Shown: positions 47,513-58,658 of the stretch, in pieces
Position numbering within the stretch: the first letter of the stretch is position 1
How the letters are laid out: the number at the start of each line of letters is the position of its first letter
Source: Acidovorax sp. 69
GTDB taxonomy: Bacteria; Pseudomonadota; Gammaproteobacteria; Burkholderiales; Burkholderiaceae_C
Reading direction: 5' to 3'
Length of the DNA: 64,000 bases
Assembly: GCF_002797445.1 (NCBI RefSeq)
Contig: NZ_PGEP01000001.1
Span: 3,100,501-3,164,500, forward strand
The notes under the pieces: model-generated
The model's input: the letters and a program-made list of their open reading frames with translations, nothing else
What the model was told of the DNA's origin: nothing
Databases searched by the model: none
Made by a program: the position numbers and the translations under genes

Positions 47513-48286
47513 TCAACGGGCGGCACCACTGGCGTGCAGGCAAATGGCCGCTGCAGCCGCCACGTTCAGCGACTCTTCGCCACCAGGCTGGGCAATGCGA
47601 ATGCGCACGGCGGCACGATCTTCCAGGGAGGGCGAAACGCCCTGCCCTTCATGCCCCATTACCCAGGCACAGGGCCAGGGCAAGGCCGCGCGATGCAGAT
47701 AGTCACCAGCGTGTGAGCTGGTGACCAGCAGGGGCACCTCCAACGCCACTATGTCCTCCAACCCGACACCCTCTATCAGATCCAGCGCAAAATGCGCCCC
47801 CATCCCGGCCCGCAAGACCTTGGGCGACCACAGTGCGGCACTGCCCTTGATGGCGACGACCTGCCGAAACCCGAATGCCGAGGCGCTGCGCAGGATAGAA
47901 CCCACATTGCCGGCATCCTGCACCCTGTCCAACACCACGGTCGCAGCCTCGGGACGCAGGGCAGGTGGCGTCGGCAGATCCAGGATGAAACCCATGCGAG
48001 CAGGAGACTCCAGCCCGCTGATGTCGGCAAACAGTGCATCGGCAAGAACTATTGTTTTCATAGCATCCTGCGCATATTCAAACTGCGCTTGAGGCCAAAA
48101 AGACTCCGAAAACACCGCCACCGCCGCGCGCAACCCCCTGGCCAGCGCGGCACGGCACAGGTGATCACCCTCCAGCCATACACGGCCCTGCTTGCGGTAG
48201 GCCGTGGTGTCCTGGGCCAGTCGGCGCAGATCCTTGACGAAGGTGTTGTCCCGGGAATGGATGGCAATCACGGACGACGAGGTCAT
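47513..48286 (-). CDS. TrmH/SpoU-family RNA 2'-O-methyltransferase
   Basis: 257 residues. An N-terminal substrate-binding domain is followed by a SPOUT domain with [31 protein letters not shown] and [13 protein letters not shown] motifs forming the knotted SAM site. It probably methylates rRNA or tRNA ribose; the target is not readable. It overlaps rnhB by four bases and ends the large envelope/translation gene run. A repeat-like stretch lies inside (48050-48105). Confidence 0.88.
   Translation of the reverse strand: MTSSSVIAIHSRDNTFVKDLRRLAQDTTAYRKQGRVWLEGDHLCRAALARGLRAAVAVFSESFWPQAQFEYAQDAMKTIVLADALFADISGLESPARMGFILDLPTPPALRPEAATVVLDRVQDAGNVGSILRSASAFGFRQVVAIKGSAALWSPKVLRAGMGAHFALDLIEGVGLEDIVALEVPLLVTSSHAGDYLHRAALPWPCAWVMGHEGQGVSPSLEDRAAVRIRIAQPGGEESLNVAAAAAICLHASGAAR
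48050..48105. repeat. Palindromic element relic inside the SpoU methyltransferase gene
   Basis: TTTTCATAGC, then GCGCATATTCAAACTGCGC as an imperfect inverted repeat, then GAGGCCAAAAA. The order and spacing match the element in lpxB (49370-49422). Confidence 0.45.
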
Positions 48287-48924
48287 GGGTAGTCTCCTTG
48301 GGCGAGCAGGCTCTGGGCCACCGGGGCGAACGAGCGTCTGTGATGGATGCAGGCGCCATGTTCACGCAAGGCGTCCATGTGCACAGCCGTGCCATAGCCC
48401 TTGTGCCCCGCGAAGCCATACTGTGGAAACTCCTCGTGGACCTGAACACACCAGCGGTCGCGGTACACCTTGGCAAGAATGGAAGCTGCCGAGATGGCAG
48501 GCACCAGCGCATCCCCCTTGACGATGGCTTCGGCCGGCACGTCCAGCAAGGGCAGGCGGTTGCCATCCACCAGCACCATGACAGGCTTGAGCCGCAGACC
48601 CATCACCGCGCGGCGCATGGCCAGCATCGTGGCCTGCAGGATATTGAGTCGGTCGATCTCCTCCACGCTGGCTTCGGCGATGCTGCAGCACAGCGCCTTG
48701 GCGCGAATTTCGTCATAGAGCTTCTCGCGCCGCGCCGGAGTGAGCTTTTTGGAGTCGGCCAGTCCAGCGATTGGATTCAGGTCATCCAGAATGACGGCGG
48801 CAGCCACCACCGGCCCCGCCAAGGGCCCCCGGCCGGCCTCGTCCACACCAGCGACCAAGCCAGGCGGATGCCACGGCAGACAGACCTGCTCAGGCAGTGG
48901 CAGAGAGGATTTTCTGGATCGCAT
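48283..48924 (-). CDS. rnhB: Ribonuclease HII
   Basis: 213 residues. [19 protein letters not shown] carries the first catalytic Asp-Glu pair, and further acidic residues are in LVDGN and [10 protein letters not shown]. It cuts RNA in RNA-DNA hybrids. The ATG at 48924 overlaps the lpxB 3' end by 35 bp; a shorter start nearer VAGVDEAG is possible. Confidence 0.95.
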   Translation of the reverse strand: MRSRKSSLPLPEQVCLPWHPPGLVAGVDEAGRGPLAGPVVAAAVILDDLNPIAGLADSKKLTPARREKLYDEIRAKALCCSIAEASVEEIDRLNILQATMLAMRRAVMGLRLKPVMVLVDGNRLPLLDVPAEAIVKGDALVPAISAASILAKVYRDRWCVQVHEEFPQYGFAGHKGYGTAVHMDALREHGACIHHRRSFAPVAQSLLAQGDYP

Positions 48925-50053
48925 CGGCAGCCAGTTGGGGAGTATTTCGCAGCAGGCTTTCGTGCAGCGCCGTAAAGCGTTGCTCCAAGGCCGCTATTTT
49001 TTGCGGATTGTGGCGCCGCGCGTCCAGCCACTCCAATGTGGCAGCACAAAGCGCCTGCGGTGTGGCTGCGTCCTGAATTAACTCGGGCACCACGAACTCA
49101 CGGCACAAAATGTTGGGCAACCCCACCCAGGGTTGCAACTGCTTGCGTCGCATGAGCCACCAGCTCAAAGGGTGCATGTGGTACCCAATGACCATGGGGC
49201 GCTTGAAGAGCGCCGCTTCGAGGGTGGCAGTGCCACTGGCAATCAGCGTGGCATCACAGGCAGCCAACACGGCGTGGGACTGCCCCGCAATGATCTGAAC
49301 CGCATCGCCCAAACCACAGGCGTAGGCCATTTGCACGATGCGGTCACGCAAGGCAGGCACAGCAGGAACTACTATTTTGATAGCTGGTCGCGCTTTAAGC
49401 ACTAACGCTGCAGCCTCAAAGAAGGGTTGCGCAATGTACTGAATCTCTGACGACCGGCTGCCCGGAAGGATGGCGAGAACCTCATCGGAGTCCCGCAGTC
49501 CAAGTTGGGCCCTGGCCGAGGAACGGTCGGGCACCATGGGGATCACGCCCGCCAAAGGGTGGCCTACATAGGTGGCGGCGATACCGTGCTGGGCCAATAG
49601 CTCGGGCTCGAATGGAAAGATGCACAACACATGGTCTGCACTGCGGCGGATCTTCTCTACGCGATCAGCCCGCCAAGCCCAAATGGAGGGGCACACGAAA
49701 TGCACTGTTTTGATACCGGCCGTGCGCAAATCGGACTCCAGCCCCAGATTGAAATCAGGAGCGTCCACGCCAATGAAGACATCGGGGCGATCCTTGATCA
49801 AGCGTTCGCGCAGTTGTTTGCGGATACCCAGCAACTCACGCAGCCGGCGCAGCACTTCCATGCTGTAACCGTGCACAGCCAGTTTCTCACTGGGCCACCA
49901 AGCCTCAAAACCACGCCGCTCCATCTGCGGGCCACCAATACCGCAGGACTGCAACCCCGGCCAATGGGCCTGCATGCCATCGATCAACAGGCCAGCCAGC
50001 AGGTCGCCCGAAGTCTCGCCTGCCACCATGGCAACGCGGGGGGATGCATTCAT
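48890..50053 (-). CDS. lpxB: Lipid-A-disaccharide synthase
   Basis: 387 residues of glycosyltransferase family 19. [14 protein letters not shown] is at the N-terminus, [10 protein letters not shown] and LPGSRSSEI are in the middle, and [20 protein letters not shown] is toward the C-terminus. It joins the two acylated glucosamines of lipid A at the inner membrane. It follows lpxA by nine bases. A palindromic repeat relic is embedded at 49370-49422. Confidence 0.96.
   Translation of the reverse strand: MNASPRVAMVAGETSGDLLAGLLIDGMQAHWPGLQSCGIGGPQMERRGFEAWWPSEKLAVHGYSMEVLRRLRELLGIRKQLRERLIKDRPDVFIGVDAPDFNLGLESDLRTAGIKTVHFVCPSIWAWRADRVEKIRRSADHVLCIFPFEPELLAQHGIAATYVGHPLAGVIPMVPDRSSARAQLGLRDSDEVLAILPGSRSSEIQYIAQPFFEAAALVLKARPAIKIVVPAVPALRDRIVQMAYACGLGDAVQIIAGQSHAVLAACDATLIASGTATLEAALFKRPMVIGYHMHPLSWWLMRRKQLQPWVGLPNILCREFVVPELIQDAATPQALCAATLEWLDARRHNPQKIAALEQRFTALHESLLRNTPQLAADAIQKILSATA
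49370..49422. repeat. Palindromic element relic inside lpxB
   Basis: TATTTTGATAGCTGG, then CGCGCTTTAAGCACTAACGC as an imperfect inverted repeat, then TGCAGCCTCAAA. It resembles, in inverse orientation, the element in the MATE gene (6203-6273). It is AT-richer than its surroundings. Confidence 0.45.
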
Positions 50054-50062
50054 GGAGCCCCC

Positions 50063-50851
50063 TCAGCGCGCAATGCCGCGCGTGGAGGTATCAAGGAAGG
50101 CCAACACCAAAGCGATGTCGGCAGCTGCCTCGGGATAAGTGGCGGGCAACTCCGCCATAGCGGCGCGTGCGGCCTCCAGGGTCAGCCCCTGGCGATACAA
50201 CACGCGGTGCATCTGCTTGATGCCCGCCACCCGCGCGGTCGAAAAGCCCCGGCGGCGCAGGCCCTCCAGATTCAGGCCCCGCACTGCCAGCGGGTTGCCA
50301 TCCACCATCATGAACGGTGGTACATCTTGCGAGATGTGGCTGGCAAACCCGGCCATCACATGGGCTCCCACTTTCACAAACTGGTGAATGCCGGTCAGCC
50401 CGCCGATGATGGCCTGGTCCGCCACCTGTACATGCCCGGCCAGGGTTGCGTTGTTGGCCAAAATGGTCTGGTTGCCCACCACACAATCGTGCGCAATGTG
50501 CACGTAGGCCATGATCCAGTTGTCGTCTCCGATGGTCGTCACCCCCCGATCCTGGGTGGTCCCCAGGTTAAAGGTGCAGAACTCCCGGATGGTGTTGCGG
50601 TCGCCGATGACCAATTGCGTCGGCTCACCCGCGTACTTCTTGTCTTGCGGGGCTGCACCGAGCGAGACGAACTGGAAAACGCGGTTGTCCGCGCCAATGG
50701 TCGTACGTCCCTCGATCACACAATGGGCACCCACAGTGGTGCCCGCCCCGATCGACACATGCGGACCGATCACGGTGTAGGGCCCCACCGTCACGGAAGG
50801 ATCAATGCGGGCGCCCGCCTCAACGATGGCAGTGGGATGAATGTTGCTCAC
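50063..50851 (-). CDS. lpxA: UDP-N-acetylglucosamine O-acyltransferase
   Basis: 262 residues. The left-handed beta-helix is visible as hexapeptide repeats ([21 protein letters not shown]...), with the catalytic His in [10 protein letters not shown], and a helical C-terminus. It performs the first acylation of lipid A synthesis. It lies 30 bp after fabZ. Confidence 0.97.
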   Translation of the reverse strand: MSNIHPTAIVEAGARIDPSVTVGPYTVIGPHVSIGAGTTVGAHCVIEGRTTIGADNRVFQFVSLGAAPQDKKYAGEPTQLVIGDRNTIREFCTFNLGTTQDRGVTTIGDDNWIMAYVHIAHDCVVGNQTILANNATLAGHVQVADQAIIGGLTGIHQFVKVGAHVMAGFASHISQDVPPFMMVDGNPLAVRGLNLEGLRRRGFSTARVAGIKQMHRVLYRQGLTLEAARAAMAELPATYPEAAADIALVLAFLDTSTRGIAR

Positions 50852-50881
50852 GGTCCAACAGGTCTGAACAGTTTGTGTCGA

Positions 50882-51322
50882 TCAGCCCACGCTGCGCATG
50901 GTGCACATCAGTTCGGCTTCGCAAGCCACCTCGTCGCCCACGCTGGCAACGCCCTTGAACTTCCAGATGCCACCACGCACGCGGTCGATGGTGATGGTCA
51001 GAATCAACTGGTCGCCCGGCTCCACCGGGCGCTTGAAACGCGCGCCGTCGATGCCAACAAAGTAGTAGATGTTGTTTTCATCGGGCACCTTGCCCATGGC
51101 ATCAAAAGCCAACAAACCAGCCGCCTGCGCCAGCGCTTCCAGAATCAATACCCCGGGCATCACGGGGCGGCCAGGAAAATGCCCCATGAAATACGGCTCA
51201 TTGAACGTGACGTTCTTGATGGCCTTGATGCGGGTGTTGCTCTCCAACTCGATCACCTTGTCCACCAGCAAAAACGGGTAGCGGTGGGGCAGTTGTTTGA
51301 GAATTGCGTGAATATCCATCAT
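50882..51322 (-). CDS. fabZ: 3-hydroxyacyl-ACP dehydratase FabZ
   Basis: 146 residues of hot-dog fold. [13 protein letters not shown] is at the N-terminus; the catalytic His is in [18 protein letters not shown] and the Glu in the same helix. It dehydrates 3-hydroxyacyl-ACP in fatty-acid elongation and competes with LpxA/LpxD for hydroxyacyl-ACP. I use the double ATG at 51322/51319. It lies 16 bp after lpxD. Confidence 0.97.
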   Translation of the reverse strand: MMDIHAILKQLPHRYPFLLVDKVIELESNTRIKAIKNVTFNEPYFMGHFPGRPVMPGVLILEALAQAAGLLAFDAMGKVPDENNIYYFVGIDGARFKRPVEPGDQLILTITIDRVRGGIWKFKGVASVGDEVACEAELMCTMRSVG

Positions 51323-51338
51323 CGAGTTGTTCTTCCGT

Positions 51339-52319
51339 TCATGCTGCTTTGAGGGCCTGCTCCAGCGCCTTGATGCGCTCTCGCAGGCTGTGCAATTGTT
51401 TGAGTGTCGCAGCGTTCTTTTCCCAGCGCGCATTGTCGTCGATGGGAAACATGCCGGTGTATTGGCCAGGCCGGGTCAGCGATCGCGTGACGACGGTTGC
51501 CGCAGAGATATGTACGTTGTCGGCCAACTCCAGATGGCCCAGCACGATAGCGCCGCCGCCAACGGTGCAATGCGCGCCAATCGTTGCACTGCCGGCCACA
51601 CCCACACACCCGGCCATGGCCGAATGTTTGCCGATCCGCACGTTATGCCCAATTTGGATCAGGTTGTCGAGCTTGACACCATCTTCGATCACGGTGTCCT
51701 GCAACGCACCGCGGTCGATGCAGGTGTTGGCACCAATCTCGACATCGTCACCAATGCGTACAGCGCCCAGTTGCTCGATCTTGACCCACTGGCCTTTCTC
51801 GGGCGCAAAACCAAAGCCGTCAGCCCCGATCACCACGCCCGAATGCACAATGCAACGCGCACCAATATGGCAGTCCTCACCCACAGTGACCCGCGATTTG
51901 AGCCAAGTACCAGCACCGACATGCGCCCCGCGCTCGACCACGCAGAGCGGGCCAATGGTTGCGGTGGGATGCACCTGCGCCGTGGGATCGACCACCGCAC
52001 TGGCGTGCACACCGGGCGGTAGCGCAGACGCATTGCGCTGCCGCCACAACTGGGTGGCGCGCGCAAAGTAGACATAGGGGTTGTCCGCCACGATGCAGGC
52101 GCCCCGCACCAGCGCGACTTCACGCATGGCAGGCGCCACAATGACACAGGCCGCCCGGGAGGCGGCCAGTTGCTGTTGGTAGCGAGGGTTGCTCAGGAAA
52201 CTGAGGTCTCCTGGGCCCGCAACCTCCAGTGGCGCGATGCGGGCAATGGCGGTTTCACGCGCCCCCCCTTCCAACGAACCACCGAGCGCATCAACAATGT
52301 GCCCAAGCAACAAGCTCAC
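51339..52319 (-). CDS. lpxD: UDP-3-O-acylglucosamine N-acyltransferase
   Basis: 326 residues. The N-terminal uridine-binding domain (to about 100) precedes a hexapeptide-repeat beta-helix, with [14 protein letters not shown] supplying the catalytic His. A C-terminal helix follows. It adds the second acyl chain in lipid A synthesis. It starts 24 bp after skp. Confidence 0.97.
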   Translation of the reverse strand: MSLLLGHIVDALGGSLEGGARETAIARIAPLEVAGPGDLSFLSNPRYQQQLAASRAACVIVAPAMREVALVRGACIVADNPYVYFARATQLWRQRNASALPPGVHASAVVDPTAQVHPTATIGPLCVVERGAHVGAGTWLKSRVTVGEDCHIGARCIVHSGVVIGADGFGFAPEKGQWVKIEQLGAVRIGDDVEIGANTCIDRGALQDTVIEDGVKLDNLIQIGHNVRIGKHSAMAGCVGVAGSATIGAHCTVGGGAIVLGHLELADNVHISAATVVTRSLTRPGQYTGMFPIDDNARWEKNAATLKQLHSLRERIKALEQALKAA

Positions 52320-52343
52320 GAGCCACCTGCCCTGCGCACAAGA

Positions 52344-52865
52344 CTACTTAGCGCCAGCTGCGGCATTCAGCGCCTTGATCACTTTGTCGGTGATGTCATG
52401 CTTTGGGTTGATGTAGACCGCCTCTTGCAGAATCACATCGTACTTTTCAGCCTCAGCCACTTGTTTGACCACCTTGTTGGCGCGCTCCAGCACCTGGGAC
52501 AGCTCTTCGTTCTTGCGCGCGCTCAGGTCTTCCTGGAATTCACGGCGCTTGCGCTGGAAGTCGCGGTCCTGGTCCACGAGCTGGCGCTGGCGTGTCGTGC
52601 GCTGGCTTTCCGCCAAGGTGGGTGCTTCACGCTCAAACTTCTCCGTCGCGGTCTTGAGCGTATTGCCCAGATCGAGCAATTCTTTCTCGCGGCGGGAGAA
52701 CTCCTGCTCCAACTTGGCCTGTGCAGCCTTGGCTGTGCTGGCCTCGCGGAAGATACGATCCGTATTGACAAAACCGGCTTTGAACTCTTGCGCTTGAGCA
52801 GGAGCTGCGACGGCGATGGTGCCAAGCAGCAGGGCCAAAGAGAGATGGCGGGAAAAGGATTTCAT
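52344..52865 (-). CDS. skp: Periplasmic chaperone Skp/OmpH
   Basis: 173 residues. A signal peptide covers about 1-25 (ending APAQA). FVNTDRIFREAS and a long charged coiled coil (EQEFSRREKELLDLGNTLKTATEKFE) form the tentacles. It holds unfolded outer-membrane proteins for BamA. Its ATG overlaps the bamA stop by one base. Confidence 0.95.
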   Translation of the reverse strand: MKSFSRHLSLALLLGTIAVAAPAQAQEFKAGFVNTDRIFREASTAKAAQAKLEQEFSRREKELLDLGNTLKTATEKFEREAPTLAESQRTTRQRQLVDQDRDFQRKRREFQEDLSARKNEELSQVLERANKVVKQVAEAEKYDVILQEAVYINPKHDITDKVIKALNAAAGAK

Positions 52866-55162
52866 TAGAAAGACGTTCCAATCTGGAATTGCAGTTTCTG
52901 GATTCTATCGCCGGCAAACTTGCGCACCGGCTGCGCAAACGCCAGACGCAGGGGGCCGAGCGGAGAAATCCAGCTCAAACCCAGGCCCACGGACGCACGC
53001 ATGTCACTGAAGCTCACTTTTTCGTTCTCCCCATACACATTGCCCACGTCGAGGAAAGTAAAGACACGCAAGGTCCGATCGTTGCCAGCGCCTGGAAAGG
53101 GAGCAATCAGCTCCGTATTCAGCGTGACCTTCTTGGGGCCGCCCAATGAAGCCCCCGTCACATCGCGTGGTCCCAGCGTGCCTTGGTCAAAACCACGCAC
53201 GGAGCCCAGTCCACCCGAATAGAAATTCTTGAACACCGGGAACGGCCGACCATTCATCCCCTTGCCAATGCCCGCTTCGCCATTGAAGGCAATCGTGAAG
53301 CGCTTGTTGAGAGGGATGTACTGCTGGTACTGATAGTTGGCACGCACATAACGCGCATCCCCTGCCACCGACCATTCGGAGTTGAGGCGCTGGTAACGAC
53401 CCGAATTGGGTGCCAGTGCACTGTCCCTATCATCCCGTGACCAACCGACCGTCAGAGGAATGGATGTGCTGCTGTAGCCGAATTTGTCGGCATAGTAAAG
53501 ATAGGTGGCGGGGATGTTCGTTCCGGGCTTGATCTTGGTCTGCTCCAGCCCACCGCCAAAAAACACCGTATCGGTTTCACTGAAAGGCACCCCGAATCGC
53601 ACAGAAGTACCCGTGGTGACCAACTGATAGTTGCCACCCTGATCCTCGTAGGGCTTGTCCGTGCGGTAGTAAACGTCCAGCGTCCGCGAGATTCCTTCAG
53701 GCGTGAAGTAGGGGTTGGTGGTGCTGAACACCAGGGTCCGGCGGTACTTGCTGGTGTTGACGTCGATACCAAGATAGTTGCCGGAGCCGAAAATGTTCTC
53801 CTGCTTGATACCAAACGAAAGCGATGCTTTTTCAGCACTGGAGAACCCCACCCCCAGTTGCAGAGAACCCGTGGGCTTTTCAGCCACGTTGATCACCAGA
53901 TCCACCTGGTCTGGCGAACCCGCGACCTCCTGGGTCTCTACATTGACCTCGGTGAAGAAGCCCAGGCGGTCCACGCGGTCGCGGGACAGCCGAATCTTGT
54001 CACCGTCGTACCAGGAGGCCTCGTACTGGCGAAATTCACGCCGGATCACTTCATCCCGCGTGCGGTTGTTGCCACTGACGTTGATGCGGCGCACGTAGGC
54101 ACGGCGCGCTGGCTCCGCCTGCACCACAAAGGCCACACGGTTGTTTTCGCGGTCGATCTCTGGCACGGCTTCGACACGTGCAAACGCAAAGCCAAAACGG
54201 GCGAAATACTCGGAAAACGCCTTGGTGGTTTCTGTCACCTGGTCGGCGTTGTAAGGCTCGCCTGGGCGGATCGTGACAAGCGACTTGAACTCGTCCTCGC
54301 GGTCGAGGTAGTTGCCCTCCAGCTTGACGCCCGACACGACATAACGCTCACCCTCGGTGACGTTGACCGTGATCGAAATATCCTGCTTGTCCGGCGAAAT
54401 CGCCACCTGCGTGGAGTCCACACGGAACTCCACGTAACCCCGTTGCAGGTAATACGAACGCAGCGTCTCCAGGTCAGCATTGAGCTTTGCCCGGGAGTAA
54501 CGGTCTGACTTCGTATACCAGCTCAGCCAGCCACCCGTGTCCTGATCAAAAAGGCCCTTGAGCGTTGACTCACTGAAAGCCTTGTTGCCCACAAGACGCA
54601 CTTCCTTGATACGTGCCGGCTCACCTTCGACCACAGTGAAGGTCAGGTTCACGCGGTTGCGCTCAATGGGCGTCACCGTGGTCACCACCTCGGCACCATA
54701 GAGACTCTTGTTGATGTACTGGCGCTTGAGTTCCTGCTCAGCACGATCTGCCAGGGCCTTGTCGTAAGGGCGTCCCTCCGTCAGACCCACATCACGCATA
54801 GCCTTCTTGAGCGCGTCTTTGTCAAATTCGCGGGCACCTGCAAAGTCCACATCGGCAATGGTCGGGCGCTCTTCCACCACGACCACCAGCACGCTGCCAC
54901 TGGCTTCGAGACGCACATCCTTGAAGAGGCCGAGACCGAAAAGGGCTCGAATAGCGGCAGCACCTTTTTCATCGTTGTAGTCGTCACCCACCCGCAAGGG
55001 CATGGACGCAAACACGGTGCCTGGCTCCACCCGCTGCAGGCCTTCCACGCGAATGTCCTGCACCTTGAAAGGCTCCAGAGCCCAAGCCGCATTGGCGGCA
55101 AAAACCATGGCTGCAACGGCCGATGCGGTACGCACGCCTAGGCGATTGATGTGTTTTTTCAT
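52865..55162 (-). CDS. bamA: Outer-membrane assembly factor BamA
   Basis: 765 residues. A signal peptide covers about 1-27. Five POTRA repeats begin at IRVEGLQRVEPGTV. The C-terminal barrel includes the GGLGSVRGFDQGTLGPRD (VRGF) loop and ends in the outer-membrane signature QIGTSF. It folds beta-barrel proteins. ATG 55162 (MKKHINRLG) is preferred over an extension to 55213. It follows rseP by about 43 bp. Confidence 0.97.
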   Translation of the reverse strand: MKKHINRLGVRTASAVAAMVFAANAAWALEPFKVQDIRVEGLQRVEPGTVFASMPLRVGDDYNDEKGAAAIRALFGLGLFKDVRLEASGSVLVVVVEERPTIADVDFAGAREFDKDALKKAMRDVGLTEGRPYDKALADRAEQELKRQYINKSLYGAEVVTTVTPIERNRVNLTFTVVEGEPARIKEVRLVGNKAFSESTLKGLFDQDTGGWLSWYTKSDRYSRAKLNADLETLRSYYLQRGYVEFRVDSTQVAISPDKQDISITVNVTEGERYVVSGVKLEGNYLDREDEFKSLVTIRPGEPYNADQVTETTKAFSEYFARFGFAFARVEAVPEIDRENNRVAFVVQAEPARRAYVRRINVSGNNRTRDEVIRREFRQYEASWYDGDKIRLSRDRVDRLGFFTEVNVETQEVAGSPDQVDLVINVAEKPTGSLQLGVGFSSAEKASLSFGIKQENIFGSGNYLGIDVNTSKYRRTLVFSTTNPYFTPEGISRTLDVYYRTDKPYEDQGGNYQLVTTGTSVRFGVPFSETDTVFFGGGLEQTKIKPGTNIPATYLYYADKFGYSSTSIPLTVGWSRDDRDSALAPNSGRYQRLNSEWSVAGDARYVRANYQYQQYIPLNKRFTIAFNGEAGIGKGMNGRPFPVFKNFYSGGLGSVRGFDQGTLGPRDVTGASLGGPKKVTLNTELIAPFPGAGNDRTLRVFTFLDVGNVYGENEKVSFSDMRASVGLGLSWISPLGPLRLAFAQPVRKFAGDRIQKLQFQIGTSF

Positions 55163-55205
55163 GAATGAAGCTGGAGCCGCCATGCAGGGCAAGCGCGGCA
55201 AAAGG

Positions 55206-56570
55206 TTAGCCAAAGAGCCGGGTGATATCGTTGAACAGGGCTATGGACATCATGAGAAGCAGGACCGCAACGCCTCCACGTTGCAATCGCTCCATCCATG
55301 CGTCCGACACGCCCCTGCCCGTGACACCCTCCCAAAGATAATACATCAGGTGCCCCCCGTCCAAGACGGGCAGCGGCAGCAGGTTGAGCACGCCCAGACT
55401 CACACTGATGAGCGCCAGGAAAACAAGATACTGGGTCAGGCCCATGCTGGCTGAGCGCCCGGCGTAGTCGGCAATCGTCAAAGGGCCACTCAGATTCTTG
55501 AGGGAGGCCTCGCCAATGACCATGCGCCCCATCATGCGAAGCGTGAGGATAGACACATCCCATGTCTTGACCAGACCGCCCCAGGCGCCCTCCAGCAAAC
55601 CGTATTCAACCGTCACGAATTCGGGGGCAGCCCCCACGTAGGCACCAATCCGCCCCACGGTTGCACCCATCTCCGGCTTGGCCTCCGGCAGCACGTCAAG
55701 CGTGATCGACTGCCCCGCCCGATCAATTCGCCAAGCCTGTGCCAAGGGTTCACCGCCCCGCATGGACTGGCGGATCAGCTCACGAAGTTGCTGTCCATCC
55801 ACTACATCGGTGGTGCCCATCTTGAGCACCACATCGCCCTCGCGCAAGCCAGCACGGGCAGCGGCCCCATCGGGCATGACCTCCCCCAAAACCGGGCGCG
55901 TCCACGGGCCCAGAATGCCAATCTTGCGAAAGAGCTGTGCGTCTGCCTCACGGCTGTCGATCTTCGACAGGTCCAGCAGGATTTCCCGGTGTGCGGAGCC
56001 CGCTTGAGGCTTCACATCCAGGCGCACAGCTTGCCCTTCGAGTGCCCCTCGCGTGAGCAACCAACGCAGGTCTTCAAAAGAACGAACAGGCTCCAGGTCG
56101 TCCGAGCCCAGCGCGGCACGCTCGACCAACTCGCCGCCCCGCAGCCCCGCACTCTGCGCCACCGAGCCCGCCACCGGACTGGCCAGCAGGGCACGGGGCT
56201 CTTCCACCCCGTTCCAGTTGACGATGGAGTACAGCAAAACAGCCAGCAGCAGGTTCGCCACAGGCCCCGCAGCCACAATAGCAGCCCTCGATCGCAAGGG
56301 CTGGGTGTTAAAGGCCAGATGGCGCTCTTCGGGCAAAACGGGGGCCTCCCGCTCGTCCAGCATGCGCACATAGCCCCCCAAGGGAAAAGCGCCCAACACA
56401 AACTCCGTGGAAGAGCCCTTGGGCTGCCAGCGCAGCAGAGGATAACCAAACCCCACCGAAAACCGCAACACCTTCACGCCACACGCCACGGCCACCCGGT
56501 AATGCCCATATTCGTGCACCGCGATCAGAAGGCCAAGGGCCACGACAAAGGCAACGATGGTCAGCAACAT
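55206..56570 (-). CDS. rseP: RIP metalloprotease RseP
   Basis: 454 residues with four membrane segments. The zinc site HEYGH is at 19-23 in the first helix, two PDZ-like domains lie in the periplasm, and LLPLPVLDGGH provides the second metal motif near the C-terminus. It cleaves anti-sigma factors such as RseA and signal peptides. It lies 29 bp after dxr. Confidence 0.95.
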   Translation of the reverse strand: MLLTIVAFVVALGLLIAVHEYGHYRVAVACGVKVLRFSVGFGYPLLRWQPKGSSTEFVLGAFPLGGYVRMLDEREAPVLPEERHLAFNTQPLRSRAAIVAAGPVANLLLAVLLYSIVNWNGVEEPRALLASPVAGSVAQSAGLRGGELVERAALGSDDLEPVRSFEDLRWLLTRGALEGQAVRLDVKPQAGSAHREILLDLSKIDSREADAQLFRKIGILGPWTRPVLGEVMPDGAAARAGLREGDVVLKMGTTDVVDGQQLRELIRQSMRGGEPLAQAWRIDRAGQSITLDVLPEAKPEMGATVGRIGAYVGAAPEFVTVEYGLLEGAWGGLVKTWDVSILTLRMMGRMVIGEASLKNLSGPLTIADYAGRSASMGLTQYLVFLALISVSLGVLNLLPLPVLDGGHLMYYLWEGVTGRGVSDAWMERLQRGGVAVLLLMMSIALFNDITRLFG

Positions 56571-56599
56571 GAATAGGTGATTCCGTGGGTCAAGAACGC

Positions 56600-57780
56600 T
56601 CAGGCAGCCAAACGGCCTGCGGCATACTCGGCGGCACTGCGGGCCTGGGTGTCCAGATCCAGCAAGGCTTCGAGCGAATTGGGGTTGGAGGGGGACACCG
56701 CATCCAAAGTTGCAAGGTTGACCGCATGAATATGGTCAAAACGCAAACGCCCGGACAAAAACGCACCGACAGCCACTTCATTGGCTGCGTTCAATACCGC
56801 CGTCGTCCCCTCGACCGCCTTCAGCGCCTGCCAGGACAGATGCAAACCTGGGAAGCGAATGGCATCGGCATCCTCGAACGCCAGCGCACTCAACGTCGAA
56901 AAGTCGAGTTTGCTGGCACCGCTGGCAATTCGCTCAGGCCATGCCAAACCACAGGCAATGGGCACGCGCATATCGGGGGTGCCCAGTTGAGCGAGGATGG
57001 ACGCATCGTTGAACTGCACCATCGAGTGGATGATCTGCTGTGGATGGATCACCACTTTGATCTGGTCTGGATGCAGATCGAACAACCAACGCGCTTCAAT
57101 CACTTCAAGCGCCTTGTTCATCATCGTGGCCGAATCCACCGAAATCTTGCGCCCCATCGAGAAATTGGGATGCGCGCAGGCCTGAGCCGGGGTGATCTCT
57201 GCAAGTGTCGCAGGGTCGCGCTGCCGGAAGGGCCCCCCGATGCGGTGAGCAGGATGCTGTCCACGCGCTCAGGCCAAGTTGAGGAGTCTTCGGGCAGGCA
57301 TTGGAAGATGGCGGAATGCTCGCTGTCGATAGGCAGCAATGTGCCCCCCCCTTGCCTCACCGTCTGCATGAACAATCCGCCCCCCACCACCAAGGCCTCC
57401 TTATTGGCCAGCAGCAATCGCTTGCCCGCACGGGCCGCCGCCAAACAAGGGGACAGCCCAGCGGCCCCCACGATGGCCGCCATGACAGCATCCACATCCG
57501 CGTGCGACGCTATTACTTCAAGAGCATTCTCCGCTTGTAGTACCTGCGTTGGAAGGCTGTTTGCCTTCAGCTTATCCGACAAAATCCGAGCGTGGGGCAG
57601 ACTCGCCATCACAGCGTAGCGCGGGAAAAACCGCGCGCATTGCGCAAGCAACAGGTCTACTTGAGTGGCAGCACTCAGCGCAAATATCTCAAAGCGGTCC
57701 GGGTGGCGTGCCACCACATCGAGCGTACTGGTGCCAATCGACCCGGTGGATCCAAGGACGGTGATTCGTTGTTTCATCAT
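56600..57780 (-). pseudogene. dxr: 1-deoxy-D-xylulose-5-phosphate reductoisomerase with an apparent frameshift
   Basis: Two overlapping frames together give Dxr. The first part (57780 to about 57238) has [14 protein letters not shown] (NADPH site), [10 protein letters not shown] and ends ILLTASGGP. The second part, in another frame, has [23 protein letters not shown] and LNAANEVAVGAF. Restoring one base in the GGGCCCCCC run at 57230-57238 gives about 393 residues of normal Dxr. The enzyme makes MEP for isoprenoids and is normally essential. A sequencing error, a real mutation or slippage are all possible. The start overlaps the cdsA stop. Confidence 0.85.
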
Positions 57781-58631
57781 GAAGTCGTCAAACGGGTGAG
57801 CATCATGGCCAAGGGCAGCGTCGGCAGCAGGGCATCAACCCGATCAAGCACACCGCCATGCCCAGGCAGCAGGCCACTGCTGTCCTTAACGCCTGCGCTG
57901 CGCTTGATAAGCGACTCCACCAAATCACCTGACACGCTCATGGCCACCATGAACAATGCGGCGATCGCAAGCAACCACCAGCCCTGTTGTGCCATGCGAC
58001 TGTAAAAACTGGGCACGGCCGCCTGCCAATGGGCATCTGCAGCCACCCAGAGAAAGGCCATAGCCAGCACACCCGCCAAGCCGCCCCACACACCTTCCCA
58101 GCTCTTGCCGGGGCTGATCGTAGGAGCCAGCTTGCCCTTGGTGAAGCGCAAGCCAAAGGCACGGCCAGCAAAGTAGGCAAAGATGTCTGCCACCCACACC
58201 AGCAGCAGCACCGACAGCAAAAAATTGATGCCTTCATTGCGCGCCTGCACCACAGCCAGCCAAGCAAGCCAAAGGGCAAGCACCCCGGCCACCAGGCGCA
58301 GGGCCGCAGGAATGCGGGACCAGCCAGACACCCCTGCCTTGAGCAGCCAGGCGGCCGCCAACACCCAGAGTCCTCCCCCCACGACCCAAAGGCCGGTCAA
58401 CGGACGATCCACCCCACCAAGAACCCACGATCCTGCACACAGTGCGACACAGGCGACGCCCACGGCGACGGAGCCTGCTTGGCCACAGCCGCACAGGCGG
58501 CCCCACTCCCACGCGCCCGCAGCCATGAGGACCAGCACCACAAAGGTGAAGGGCACAGTGGATGCGTAGAAAAGTGCTGGCAACAAGATGGCTAGCAGGA
58601 CAAGGGCTGTGATGACGCGCTGTTTGAGCAT
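57777..58631 (-). CDS. cdsA: Phosphatidate cytidylyltransferase
   Basis: 284 residues with about seven membrane segments. The C-terminal CTP-transferase signature is [26 protein letters not shown]. It makes CDP-diacylglycerol for phospholipid synthesis. I start at ATG 58631 (MLKQRV); 58643 is possible. It lies 27 bp after uppS and overlaps dxr. Confidence 0.95.
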   Translation of the reverse strand: MLKQRVITALVLLAILLPALFYASTVPFTFVVLVLMAAGAWEWGRLCGCGQAGSVAVGVACVALCAGSWVLGGVDRPLTGLWVVGGGLWVLAAAWLLKAGVSGWSRIPAALRLVAGVLALWLAWLAVVQARNEGINFLLSVLLLVWVADIFAYFAGRAFGLRFTKGKLAPTISPGKSWEGVWGGLAGVLAMAFLWVAADAHWQAAVPSFYSRMAQQGWWLLAIAALFMVAMSVSGDLVESLIKRSAGVKDSSGLLPGHGGVLDRVDALLPTLPLAMMLTRLTTS

Positions 58632-58658
58632 GGGGCCTTTCAAAGCCTGTTCAGGTTC

